From NCBI GenBank assembly GCA_016202785.1, contig JACQOC010000122.1:1-16679 (forward strand): 16,679 nt of DNA. Reading direction: 5' to 3'. Positions 7,084 through 14,648 of this stretch are shown piece after piece. This DNA is from Candidatus Aenigmatarchaeota archaeon. GTDB lineage: Archaea > Aenigmatarchaeota > Aenigmatarchaeia > QMZP01. Both the position numbers and the translations under genes were made by a program. Position 1 is the stretch's first letter. Each line of letters opens with the position of its first letter. A model generated the notes under the pieces. That model did not search any database. It was given only the letters and a program-made list of their open reading frames with translations, and was not told the DNA's origin.

Positions 7084-7544
7084 AAAAACTCCTCGATAAT
7101 GTCAACGGCCTTTGGTTTTCGCTTTGTTATGGCATGCAACCGCAGCGCTTGCTGGATAGCGGTGCCGAGGCGCTCGATATCATATACCGCCACGATCCTG
7201 CCGGTGCGCTCCAATTCATGGCAGATGTCCAGTTGGTGGTCGTCCGAGTGCTCATGGAACTTGCGGTATCTTGGAACTACGACCGTCGGTTTGCCTTCCT
7301 TGATGGCGTTGATGATTGCGCCGGCACCGGCATGCGTAATCACCAAATTGGCAGCCGCAAAATGCTTTTCTATTTCTTCGGTGCTGGCGGCAAAGCGGAA
7401 CCATTTTATATGGGCCGGCCGGTAGCCGGAATTGCCAATCTGGGCGAGCACGCCCCTTAACTTACCGCTCGCGGCCAGCGCGTCAACTGCCTTGACCAGC
7501 CGGTCGAAGCCTTCCCGATGGGTGCCAACGCTTACGTATATCAT
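7065..7544 (-). CDS. Alg13-like UDP-GlcNAc transferase catalytic subunit
   Basis: From the ATG at 7544 this is 159 residues, the length of a stand-alone GT28 C-terminal domain. VSVGTH at 4-9 opens the fold; VITHAGAGAIINAIKEGKP at 68-86 is the UDP-sugar binding loop and HEHSDDHQLD at 98-107 matches the conserved H..DHQ of Alg13/EpsF. Together with an Alg14 partner this family adds the second sugar (GlcNAc in eukaryotes) to a lipid-PP-sugar at the cytoplasmic membrane face. Its ATG comes 1 nt after the Alg14-like stop (TGATATG), with no Shine-Dalgarno, so translation probably re-initiates and gives equal amounts of both subunits. A longer frame to 7682 runs inside the Alg14-like gene and is rejected. 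A bacterial-type EpsE/EpsF exopolysaccharide pair is the alternative. Confidence 0.9.
   Translation of the reverse strand: MIYVSVGTHREGFDRLVKAVDALAASGKLRGVLAQIGNSGYRPAHIKWFRFAASTEEIEKHFAAANLVITHAGAGAIINAIKEGKPTVVVPRYRKFHEHSDDHQLDICHELERTGRIVAVYDIERLGTAIQQALRLHAITKRKPKAVDIIEEFLWNQLA
7089..7094 (-). promoter_or_regulatory. Shine-Dalgarno of the operon-distal GT2 gene
   Basis: Minus-strand GAGGAG lies 5 nt before the ATG at 7083, inside the Alg13-like reading frame. It supports the 19-bp overlapping start. Confidence 0.7.
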
Positions 7545-7545
7545 A

Positions 7546-7989
7546 TCAGAACAACGTGCCGTAGGCCGCTTTCGGGAAGCGGCGCAGCATCTCCCGCCAT
7601 TGCACGATGAACAGGTCGGCAACCGGGTATAGGAGCCGGCCGGTGATGGACGGCTGCACGACCCGGCAGAAGCTTTCCACATATATCACTTTGCGGCCGA
7701 ACAGCTTGGCGATGGCGCAGACCGGGACGGCTACCCCGGCGCCGGTGGTAAGCACAACCTTTGGCCGCTCCCGCATGAAAACGATGAAAGAAGCGACGGC
7801 AGCGGCCAGCAATGCCAGCGGGTTGCGCTTCGGATCCGTGATGAAATGAACCTTCTCCGTCCTTGCCAGATAAGCGGAGTCGATGCGCCGGAAGGTCAGG
7901 AAGAAGCGGTCATGGTTTTCATAAGCGGCGCGCAGTTGCTGCACTTCGGTAAGGTGGCCGCCGGCCGAGCAGGCGATGCATATTTTCAT
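7546..7989 (-). CDS. Alg14-like membrane-recruiting subunit of UDP-GlcNAc transferase
   Basis: This 147-residue protein has SAGGH at 8-12, DPKRNP at 52-57, TTGAGVAVP at 81-89, ESFCRV at 105-110 and VQWREM at 129-134, the landmarks of Alg14/EpsE. It is the GT28 N-terminal half, which binds the lipid acceptor and recruits Alg13. The hydrophobic stretch 58-72 may lie on the membrane; the separate N-terminal anchor of eukaryotic Alg14 is absent. Two adjacent ATGs exist (7992 and 7989). The TATA-like box at 8011-8018 is centred 25 bp from 7989 and the family starts MK-strand, so the second is preferred. It follows aglB by 44 bp and precedes the Alg13-like gene by 1 nt. Confidence 0.88.
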   Translation of the reverse strand: MKICIACSAGGHLTEVQQLRAAYENHDRFFLTFRRIDSAYLARTEKVHFITDPKRNPLALLAAAVASFIVFMRERPKVVLTTGAGVAVPVCAIAKLFGRKVIYVESFCRVVQPSITGRLLYPVADLFIVQWREMLRRFPKAAYGTLF

Positions 7990-8010
7990 CATTTAGATGG
8001 GCCGGCGCGC

Positions 8011-8018
8011 TTTTTATG
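8011..8018 (-). promoter_or_regulatory. TATA-like box before the Alg14-like gene
   Basis: Minus-strand CATAAAAA lies in the short gap after aglB and is centred about 25 bp before the ATG at 7989. It may allow alg14-alg13-GT2 to be expressed apart from aglB. Confidence 0.4.
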
Positions 8019-8033
8019 CTGCAATCTGGCCCA

Positions 8034-10628
8034 TCAGCCGGCAGTTGCGTTGCTATCATAAATGACCTTGTATATCTTTATCAGCTGGTTGTCGAATTCC
8101 TTCTTCACCGGCAGGCCGGCGCCGTCCATGAACATCAGGCTGGTGAATATTGTATTCTCCACCGTTTCCGGCACATAGAACACGCCGAAGCTGGATACGG
8201 AAAGGCAGCCGCCGATGTCCTGGCTCTGGTTGCCCGCTTGCACTATCCCGTTCGGCGTGCAGACCTCGTTGAGGTAGCCGGACGGCACATATTGCTGCTC
8301 GCCCAGCCGGCCCAAAACTTGCGGCTGGCCGGCAATACCGCCCTGCTGGTCGATCGGCAGCCAGATGACGAACTGGGCCTGGCTGGTGGAAATGCAGCAG
8401 AATTCAACTACCGTGGTGTTGCCGCGCTGGAACTGCCTGCTCTGCTGCACCTGCAGCACCTGCTGGATGTTCGGGTCGCCGCGCAAGTGGATGGCCGATA
8501 TGGCCCCATACTTGCTGGGCAACGTGTAGTCCATAAAGATGTAAGAGACTTTGTACTTGTCGCGCAGCCATGGGAGGTAGGCCGACCAGTTTTCCGGTCT
8601 ATCAGTGAACCAGTCGGCTATCTCATGCCTCGGTCCATAGCCGCCGTCGCTCACGCTCGGTTGCTTGCCCCTGGTCTGGAACCAATAGCCGAAATCCCAC
8701 CAGGACAGGACGTTGGAATTGGCCGGCTGTTGTGCAAGGAAGTCCATGGCGGCATACCATGGTTGGCCCTGCGCCAGGATCTGGTTGCCATTGGCATCCA
8801 GTTTCACGCACGGTTCATTGGCCTGCAGCAAATGTGGGAAGCAGATGGTCGGGCCGATGCCGCTTGCGTATATGAAGCCGTTGACCAGGTTGGCAGCCAG
8901 CAGCAGGCTGATGAGGAAAAATGCGGTCGGAGGCAAAAGCTGCCGATACGGCATTTTTTTCAAGTAGGCAAAAAAGCCGGCCATTACCAAAGAAAACAGG
9001 AACGGGTAGATGAGCAAAGACTCCTGCCCGAACAGCATCCATGCGATGATGCCGATGCCGATATAGGAGCCAAGGAGATAGCCGAGGCTTTCCAGGCTGA
9101 AATCCTTGCGCAACAATAGGAACAGCGCGCCCAGCGCTGCTATGTTGGCGGTTATGCTTGCGATCGGCTGCAAATTTATCGACCCGCCGGCTGGTATGGA
9201 AGGTAGCAAGACGTACAGCAGGGTGAAGGATGCGATCAGCAAAGCGCCGGATACGGCATATCTGCGCCACTCATTGCTCTCCGGCGCAAAGCGCTGCGCT
9301 TGGTTGGCGATCCAAGACAGGGCATAGCCGGCCAGGAAAGCGGCTGCCGGCCCGTACAGGAAAAGAAATCTTATCTGGAAGTTGGTGGCCCACAGGGATC
9401 CGAACATCCACACTATTGGCAACAGGTAGGCGAAATCGCGCGTCCTGACCAGTTGGTATATCATCAGGCCAAAACCGACAAAGGCGAACAGCCAGACTGA
9501 AAACAGCGGGGCAAGCGGTGCCAGAATGCCTAGCCGGCTGGCCGCGTATTTGGCGTCCGACGAGTCGATGGCGCTTGCCACATTGCCCGGCTGGTTTTCA
9601 GCGACAGTGAAACCTATCGGGTCGCGGTTCTTTTGGGAAATCAGGGTGTCGAAATTGTTGATGGTGCTTTCCAGGCGGCCGGTGGCCACAATCAAGGCAA
9701 AAACCAGCACAAAGCCGACTCCTAGGATGGCGAACGGCAGATAGTGCTGCTGGCTTTCCTTGATCATGCCGCGCCGCTGCAGCAGGTACGATATGGCTAC
9801 CATGGCCGCAACGCCCATGAAAATCAGGCCGAGCGGGCCCTTCAGCACGCTCTTGTAAAAAAGCAGGCCGACACACAGGCCAATGAACAGGAAAAATGTC
9901 GAGTAGAACAGGCGGCTCGTATTCTTGTATTGCAGGAATGCAAGGATGCAGAATATCGAGATCACCAATATGTAGAACTGCACGATGCTGGAAGTTAAAT
10001 CGACCAGGAAAAGGGACAGGCCGGCAAGCAGGCCGTACTTCCAGGACATGCGCTTGTAGGCGCCGTAAAACAAAGCCATGGCGAATATCATGAAAGGCGC
10101 TATTGTTGGCTCTTTTTCAATGCTGGTGCCCATGGTCCTGGTGAGGAATGCCGGAACTGTGGAGACGAGCAGGGCAGCGAACAGCCCGGCTTTCCGATCG
10201 TAGAATTCGCGGCCAAATATGTACATGGCCAAAGCGGCCAATACTGCCATGATCGGCGCATAATACATGACAAAGGTGTAATAGAACAGCTTGGCGCCGA
10301 ACAGGGAAAGGAAAGCTGCAATGGGTATGTACATTAGCGGCGGGATGAACAGCGTGCCGAGCAAATCGTCCTGGGACGGGTTGGAGCCGAACGGATAGTT
10401 TCGCATCAGGTCGCGTTCCGGCAACTGTAAGCCGTGGGTCAGCACATATTCGCTGATCCGGTAGAAGTAGAATTCATCCAGGCCATTGATCTCGTTGAAC
10501 TTGACCGGCGGTATCCTGATCCAGAACGCGGCAAGCATGATGCCGATCAGCACAATGATGTGAAGGTTCTTGGCTATCCATCCGAAAATGGGAAAACTGG
10601 CGACCGCATTCTGCGCCTTGCTGAGCAT
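8034..10628 (-). CDS. aglB: Oligosaccharyltransferase AglB (STT3 family)
   Basis: This 864-residue protein has many membrane helices through roughly residue 600, then a soluble extracytoplasmic domain. WWDFG at 643-647 is the sequon-recognising WWDYG motif with Phe for Tyr. GLDEF (D51) fits the first acidic metal motif in external loop 1, EKE (E171, E173) the second DXD-like motif, and TVAEN (E344) the SVSE/TIxE loop that contacts the acceptor. D700 to K706 may be the DK motif, though the spacing is loose. The enzyme transfers the glycan from dolichyl (pyro)phosphate to Asn in N-X-S/T on the outer face of the membrane. The gene heads an operon with Alg14-like, Alg13-like and GT2 genes, and is divergent from the GPT that starts glycan assembly. 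ATG 10628 lies 24-25 bp from a TATA-like box. Length and topology are normal for archaeal AglB. Confidence 0.97.
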   Translation of the reverse strand: MLSKAQNAVASFPIFGWIAKNLHIIVLIGIMLAAFWIRIPPVKFNEINGLDEFYFYRISEYVLTHGLQLPERDLMRNYPFGSNPSQDDLLGTLFIPPLMYIPIAAFLSLFGAKLFYYTFVMYYAPIMAVLAALAMYIFGREFYDRKAGLFAALLVSTVPAFLTRTMGTSIEKEPTIAPFMIFAMALFYGAYKRMSWKYGLLAGLSLFLVDLTSSIVQFYILVISIFCILAFLQYKNTSRLFYSTFFLFIGLCVGLLFYKSVLKGPLGLIFMGVAAMVAISYLLQRRGMIKESQQHYLPFAILGVGFVLVFALIVATGRLESTINNFDTLISQKNRDPIGFTVAENQPGNVASAIDSSDAKYAASRLGILAPLAPLFSVWLFAFVGFGLMIYQLVRTRDFAYLLPIVWMFGSLWATNFQIRFLFLYGPAAAFLAGYALSWIANQAQRFAPESNEWRRYAVSGALLIASFTLLYVLLPSIPAGGSINLQPIASITANIAALGALFLLLRKDFSLESLGYLLGSYIGIGIIAWMLFGQESLLIYPFLFSLVMAGFFAYLKKMPYRQLLPPTAFFLISLLLAANLVNGFIYASGIGPTICFPHLLQANEPCVKLDANGNQILAQGQPWYAAMDFLAQQPANSNVLSWWDFGYWFQTRGKQPSVSDGGYGPRHEIADWFTDRPENWSAYLPWLRDKYKVSYIFMDYTLPSKYGAISAIHLRGDPNIQQVLQVQQSRQFQRGNTTVVEFCCISTSQAQFVIWLPIDQQGGIAGQPQVLGRLGEQQYVPSGYLNEVCTPNGIVQAGNQSQDIGGCLSVSSFGVFYVPETVENTIFTSLMFMDGAGLPVKKEFDNQLIKIYKVIYDSNATAG

Positions 10629-10648
10629 AGAGTCTATTGCGCCTGCTA

Positions 10649-10656
10649 TTTATTAA
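10649..10656. promoter_or_regulatory. Shared central TATA element between aglB and the GPT gene
   Basis: TTTATTAA on plus reads TTAATAAA on minus. Its centre (10652.5) is exactly 24.5 bp from the ATG of each divergent gene within a 48-bp gap, so the same box is correctly placed for leaderless transcription in both directions. No second A/T box sits at the right distance for either gene. Confidence 0.6.
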
Positions 10657-10676
10657 GGTTCGGAAGAGTTTATTAT

Positions 10677-11690
10677 ATGCCGACCGATAGCGATATGCTG
10701 TTTCTTGTTGCGATATCCGCGTGCGCCTTGCTGGCAACTCTAGTGCTCGCCAAATTCTGGATAAGGGTAGCCAGGAAGATCGGCCTGGAAGGCAAGGACA
10801 TGAACAAGGCGGACAAGAGGTTGGTGCCGGAGGCGGGCGGCATTGCGTTCATCGCCGGCTTCAGCCTGGCAGTCATGGCGTTCATCTTTTCCATCACCTT
10901 CGTGTTCAAGGGCGACGGCAACCTGCTGGAAATATTCGCGGCCCTTACCGCCATGCTATTGGCCGGCTTCATCGGCTTCACGGACGACATCCTGGGCTGG
11001 AAGATCGGCCTGCGCAAGTGGCAGAAGCCGCTGCTGACCATACCCATCGCCATACCTCTGGCGGTAATAAATGCCGGCGACAGCTTCATGGAGCTGCCGT
11101 TCCTTGGCAACACGAACCTCGGCATACTTTATCCTTTGCTTGCCATACCGATAGGAATAGTGGGCGCAGCCAACGGCTTCAACATGCTGGCCGGGTACAA
11201 CGGCCTTGAGGCTGCCCTCGGCATTGTAATAATCTCCGCGCTCGGCTACAAGGCATATGCGACTGGCTTTGTCTGGCTGGCCATCCTGGCGTTTGCCGCA
11301 GCCGGGGCCCTGCTCGGCTTCCTGTTTTATAATCGGTATCCGGCAAGGGTGTTTCCTGGCGACACCCTAACCTATTCGGTCGGCGCGTTCATCGCCGTTT
11401 TGGCTATTCTGGGCAACATGCAGAAGATCGCAATAATACTGTTCCTGCCGTTCTTCGCGGAATTGCTGCTCAAAATGCGCAGCCGGTTCCGGGCGGAAAA
11501 TTTCGGCACACCGGCCAAGGATGGCGGGTTGGGCATGCCGCAGGGGAAGGTGTCTTCGGTAACGCACATAATCCTCAAGCTGTTCCCCAGGCTGTTCGGC
11601 CGGAATGCGAAGGAATATGAGGTAGTCGGGGTGCTGGTAATTGCGGAGCTGGTGCTGGTCACCCTAGCCATGTTCGTCGTCCAGTCATAA
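10677..11690 (+). CDS. UDP-GlcNAc:dolichyl-phosphate GlcNAc-1-phosphate transferase family (Alg7/GPT, AglH-like)
   Basis: From the ATG at 10677 the protein is 337 residues with about ten membrane helices. KRLVPEAGG at 47-55, the catalytic-site FTDD at 101-104, ANGFNMLAGYNGLE at 165-178 and FPGDT at 226-230 are the polyprenyl-phosphate HexNAc-1-P transferase (MraY/WecA/Alg7) signatures. The NMLAGYNGLE form is that of the eukaryotic/archaeal GPT branch. It would load the first HexNAc-1-P onto dolichyl phosphate at the cytoplasmic face, the committed step of N-glycan synthesis. An upstream extension to 10434 runs antisense through aglB and is rejected; the TATA box 24.5 bp before this ATG supports the start. 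The gene is followed after 43 bp by pheS. Confidence 0.93.
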   Translation: MPTDSDMLFLVAISACALLATLVLAKFWIRVARKIGLEGKDMNKADKRLVPEAGGIAFIAGFSLAVMAFIFSITFVFKGDGNLLEIFAALTAMLLAGFIGFTDDILGWKIGLRKWQKPLLTIPIAIPLAVINAGDSFMELPFLGNTNLGILYPLLAIPIGIVGAANGFNMLAGYNGLEAALGIVIISALGYKAYATGFVWLAILAFAAAGALLGFLFYNRYPARVFPGDTLTYSVGAFIAVLAILGNMQKIAIILFLPFFAELLLKMRSRFRAENFGTPAKDGGLGMPQGKVSSVTHIILKLFPRLFGRNAKEYEVVGVLVIAELVLVTLAMFVVQS

Positions 11691-11704
11691 TCAGAGCCAG
11701 CTGC

Positions 11705-11712
11705 CTTTATTT
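11705..11712 (+). promoter_or_regulatory. TATA-like box for pheS
   Basis: CTTTATTT is centred 25-26 bp before the ATG at 11734 in the 43-bp gap after the GPT gene. It predicts a leaderless pheST transcript and fixes the short PheS start. Confidence 0.5.
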
Positions 11713-11733
11713 GCCGGGCCGCTTATTTTTATC

Positions 11734-13005
11734 ATGAACCGCGGAACCGGCGACAAGCGTTCCGGCCCCATGTATCGGCTGACCGAAGAAGGGAAAAGGT
11801 ACTTGGAAAACGGCTTGCCGGAGGAACGGCTTATGGCTATGCTCAAGGTTGGAAAAAGCTTACCTCTGGCCGAGGCCAAAGTCGAAAATTTAGGCATAGC
11901 TCTGCAATGGGCGAAGAAGAAGGGTTGGGTGGGCGTGGAGGGTGGAAAGATAATGGCTACGGGAGCGGTAACACACTCAGCGGAGCGTGCGGCGCTGGAA
12001 AACACCGCTGCAGGCAAGCCGCTGGCTGCCGACCAGATAAGGCTGCTTCTGGAGCGCAACCTGATAACGGAGCGTAAGGAACGCGGCGAAACGCGGCCGG
12101 CCGGGGACATCAAGACGGTGACGCCGGAGCTTTTGAAAACCGGCCAGTGGAAGAATGCCAATTTTGCGCCATATAATGTCGAACTGGTCGGCGAGAAGGC
12201 CTACCCGGGCAAGCCGCACATAATTGAATATTATAAGGGCCGGGTCAGGGAAATTTTTGTCGAACTCGGTTTCAGGGAGGAAAGCGGCCCGCTCGTCGAG
12301 TCGGGCTTTTGGAATTTCGACGCGCTGTTCCAACCGCAGGACCATCCGGCCCGGGACATGGCGGACACTTTCTACATGGAAAAGCCGGCGACCGCAAAAC
12401 TCCCAGACAAGAAGATAGTAAGCGGCGTGAAGGGCGCGCATGAGAACGGCGCGGGCACCGGATCGCGAGGCTGGCGCTACGCGTGGAACGAAGCGATAGC
12501 GCGGCAGGCCGTGCTGCGCACACACACTACCGCGGTCTCGGCGCGCTGCCTGGCCCGGATCAAGCCGCCGGCCAAGGCTTTCAGCATCGGCACCGTGTTC
12601 CGGAATGAGGCCATCACCTACAAGAGCCTGCCGCAATTCACCCAGATAGAGGGCATAGTGGCTGACGAGTCCGTCACGTTCCGCAACCTGCTGGGCTACT
12701 TGAAAGAGTTCTATTTGCGCATGGGCTTCGAAAAGGTGCGCTTCCGGCCGGCCTATTTCCCATATACCGAGATGAGCGTGGAGCCGGAAGTGTATTTTGC
12801 CGAGAAGGGCGCGTGGTTAGAGCTTGGCGGCTCCGGGATTTTCCGGCCAGAAGTGACAAAGCCGCTGGGCATAGAGGTGCCGGTGCTGGCCTGGGGCCTG
12901 GGCCTGGAACGGCTGGTCATGCTTCTTGCCGGGCTGAACGACATCCGCAATTTCTACTATCGGAACGATCTAAAGATGCTGCGGGAGATGAAGCTATGGC
13001 GCTGA
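11734..13005 (+). CDS. pheS: Phenylalanyl-tRNA synthetase alpha subunit, N-terminally short
   Basis: This 423-residue class II synthetase subunit charges tRNA-Phe in the cytoplasm together with PheT. Motif 1 surrounds GFREESGPLVESGFWNF (179-195); PQDHPAR is at 201-207, LRTHTTAV at 261-268 and motif 2 FSIGTVFRNE at 283-292. FTQIEG at 302-307 contacts substrate, and motif 3 GLGLERLVML is at 388-397. Usual archaeal PheS is near 480-510 residues and begins with a winged-helix domain; here the protein opens almost at MYRLTEEGKRYL (13-24), so the first 60-80 residues are absent. Only 43 bp separate it from the previous gene and a TATA box sits 25 bp upstream, so this is not a wrong start choice. 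It overlaps pheT by 10 bp. Confidence 0.97.
   Translation: MNRGTGDKRSGPMYRLTEEGKRYLENGLPEERLMAMLKVGKSLPLAEAKVENLGIALQWAKKKGWVGVEGGKIMATGAVTHSAERAALENTAAGKPLAADQIRLLLERNLITERKERGETRPAGDIKTVTPELLKTGQWKNANFAPYNVELVGEKAYPGKPHIIEYYKGRVREIFVELGFREESGPLVESGFWNFDALFQPQDHPARDMADTFYMEKPATAKLPDKKIVSGVKGAHENGAGTGSRGWRYAWNEAIARQAVLRTHTTAVSARCLARIKPPAKAFSIGTVFRNEAITYKSLPQFTQIEGIVADESVTFRNLLGYLKEFYLRMGFEKVRFRPAYFPYTEMSVEPEVYFAEKGAWLELGGSGIFRPEVTKPLGIEVPVLAWGLGLERLVMLLAGLNDIRNFYYRNDLKMLREMKLWR
12984..12987 (+). promoter_or_regulatory. Shine-Dalgarno of pheT
   Basis: GGAG (in GGGAGATG) lies 8 nt before the ATG at 12996, inside the pheS frame. It supports the overlapping start over longer upstream frames. Confidence 0.55.
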
Positions 13006-14648
13006 TTGGGGTCGACCGGTCATACCTTTCGCGCCTGGTGGGAAGGCAGCTTACCGACGCTGACATAGAGCAGGCAATCCCTATGCTCGGCTGCCCGTAT
13101 GAAGGCAAGGAAGGGTCGAAGCTGTTCTTCGAGATCTTCCCCAACCGGCCGGATCTGCTGAGCGCGGAAGGGTTTGCCCGCGCGTTGCGCAGCTTTTTTG
13201 GCCTGGGAAACGCGCAAGTGTTGCATGCAGGCAAAGGCAAGTTAACCGTTACTGTCGACCGGTCGGTAGCTGGCATAAGGCCGCACATCGCATGTGCGGT
13301 CACAAGGGGCGCAAGGCTGGAGGCCGACCAGATTTCCAGCCTGATCCAGTTGCAGGAGAAGATCGACGAGACCATGGGCCGGAAAAGGAAAAAAATAGCC
13401 ATAGGGCTGCATGACTTGGACAAGGTGGAGGCGCCGTTCACTTATACTGCAGTTGGCCCACACCAAATAAAATTCGTGCCTCTCGACTTAGAGGAAAGCA
13501 TGACGCCAGCGCGCATCCTTGCCGAACATCCGAAAGGCGTCAAGTATGGCCACATCCTGGAAGGGGCAGCGATATATCCCGTAATCTTGGACCGGAACCG
13601 GCAGGTATTGAGCCTGCCGCCGATCATCAATGGCGAGCTGACCAAGGTAACGGAGAAAACGAAAAACCTGTTCATCGACATTACTGGACCGCAGGAACGG
13701 CCGCTGCACGAGGCGCTGAACATCATCTGCATGGCGCTGGCCGAAGCCGGCTGCAGCATCGAAACGGTAAAAATCAACGGAAGGGTGTCCCCCGACCTTG
13801 CGGCGCGCAGCATGCTGGTTGATATCAAGTATGCCAACCGGCTGCTCGGCACCAGCCTTTCGGCCAAGGAGTTTGCTAGCCTGGCGCAGCGCATGGGCCT
13901 GGCATACCGCAACGGAACGGTTGCCATACCGCCCTACCGGAACGACATAATGCACGGCATGGATGTGGTGGAAGACATTGCCATAGCTTACGGCTACCAA
14001 AATTTTGTTCCGATACTGCCAGCCGTGCCAACCGCCGGCGGCACGCTGCTTGACGGCCGCTTTGTCCGGCTGTGTTCCCGGTTGCTGGAAGGCTCGGGCT
14101 TCCAACAGGTTGTCACCATGTCGCTGGTGAACGAGGAAGAAGCTTATGCGAAGATGGGCCGGGTGCCGGAGAAAGATGCGTGCCGGATGCGGAACTCGGT
14201 AAGCTCAGAGTGTACCATGTTCCGGACCAGCTTGCTGCCCGGCGTTCTTAAGACCTTTTCCCAGAACAAGCACAACGCATATCCGCAGAAGATATTCGAA
14301 GCCGGAGAGGTCATGGTTCTGGACAACCAAGCTGAGACCGGCGCAACCGGCAGCGTGAAGCTTGCCGCCGGCTGGTCGGATGGCAATGCCGGCTATGAGA
14401 AGCTGGCGCCGATAATCGATTCCCTGCTTGCCAACGTAGGAAGGGGCTACAAGCTAGTGCCGGCAGAGCATGCCGGCATGATCAACGGCCGGGCGGCGCG
14501 CATCGTGGCCGGCACGGAAGTTGGAGTGATTGGAGAAGTGCATCCAGCGGTGCTGGAAAAATGGAACCTGGAAAAACCTGCGGCCGTTTTTGAAATCAAC
14601 CTTTCCGCACTCCTGGCCGGCAAGCGCAAAGCCCAGGGCTCAGGATAG
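12996..14648 (+). CDS. pheT: Phenylalanyl-tRNA synthetase beta subunit, archaeal type
   Basis: This is 550 residues, normal for the short archaeal/eukaryotic beta chain (bacterial PheT is near 800, with extra tRNA- and anticodon-binding domains). The B1-like start is MALIGVDRSYLSRLVG (1-16) and EIFPNRPDLLSAEG follows at 46-59. The B3/B4 editing region spans about 85-230, with IGLHDLD at 136-142 and YGHIL at 184-188. The B5 domain has the metal-binding IPPYRNDIMHGMDVVEDIAIAYGY at 311-334, and the C-terminal catalytic-like core includes MFRTSLLPG at 408-416 and GEVHPAVL at 513-520. The B3/B4 site hydrolyses Tyr-tRNA-Phe. The first base of its ATG lies 10 bp before the end of pheS. The 3' end overlaps the convergent gene by 9 bp. 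A frame extending upstream to 12813 is antibiased sequence inside pheS and is rejected. Confidence 0.97.
   Translation: MALIGVDRSYLSRLVGRQLTDADIEQAIPMLGCPYEGKEGSKLFFEIFPNRPDLLSAEGFARALRSFFGLGNAQVLHAGKGKLTVTVDRSVAGIRPHIACAVTRGARLEADQISSLIQLQEKIDETMGRKRKKIAIGLHDLDKVEAPFTYTAVGPHQIKFVPLDLEESMTPARILAEHPKGVKYGHILEGAAIYPVILDRNRQVLSLPPIINGELTKVTEKTKNLFIDITGPQERPLHEALNIICMALAEAGCSIETVKINGRVSPDLAARSMLVDIKYANRLLGTSLSAKEFASLAQRMGLAYRNGTVAIPPYRNDIMHGMDVVEDIAIAYGYQNFVPILPAVPTAGGTLLDGRFVRLCSRLLEGSGFQQVVTMSLVNEEEAYAKMGRVPEKDACRMRNSVSSECTMFRTSLLPGVLKTFSQNKHNAYPQKIFEAGEVMVLDNQAETGATGSVKLAAGWSDGNAGYEKLAPIIDSLLANVGRGYKLVPAEHAGMINGRAARIVAGTEVGVIGEVHPAVLEKWNLEKPAAVFEINLSALLAGKRKAQGSG

Noticed and set aside
7545..7682. 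A 46-residue N-terminal extension of the Alg13-like protein
   Set aside because: It lies inside the Alg14-like frame, and the Alg13 fold begins at MIYVSVGTH.
8016..9119. A 367-codon open frame on the plus strand
   Set aside because: It is antisense to the C-terminal domain of aglB, which holds the WWDFG motif. Its low-complexity composition is typical of a shadow frame.
10434..10676. An N-terminal extension of the GPT gene
   Set aside because: The added 81 residues run antisense through aglB. The family starts near the ATG at 10677, which has a TATA box 24.5 bp upstream.
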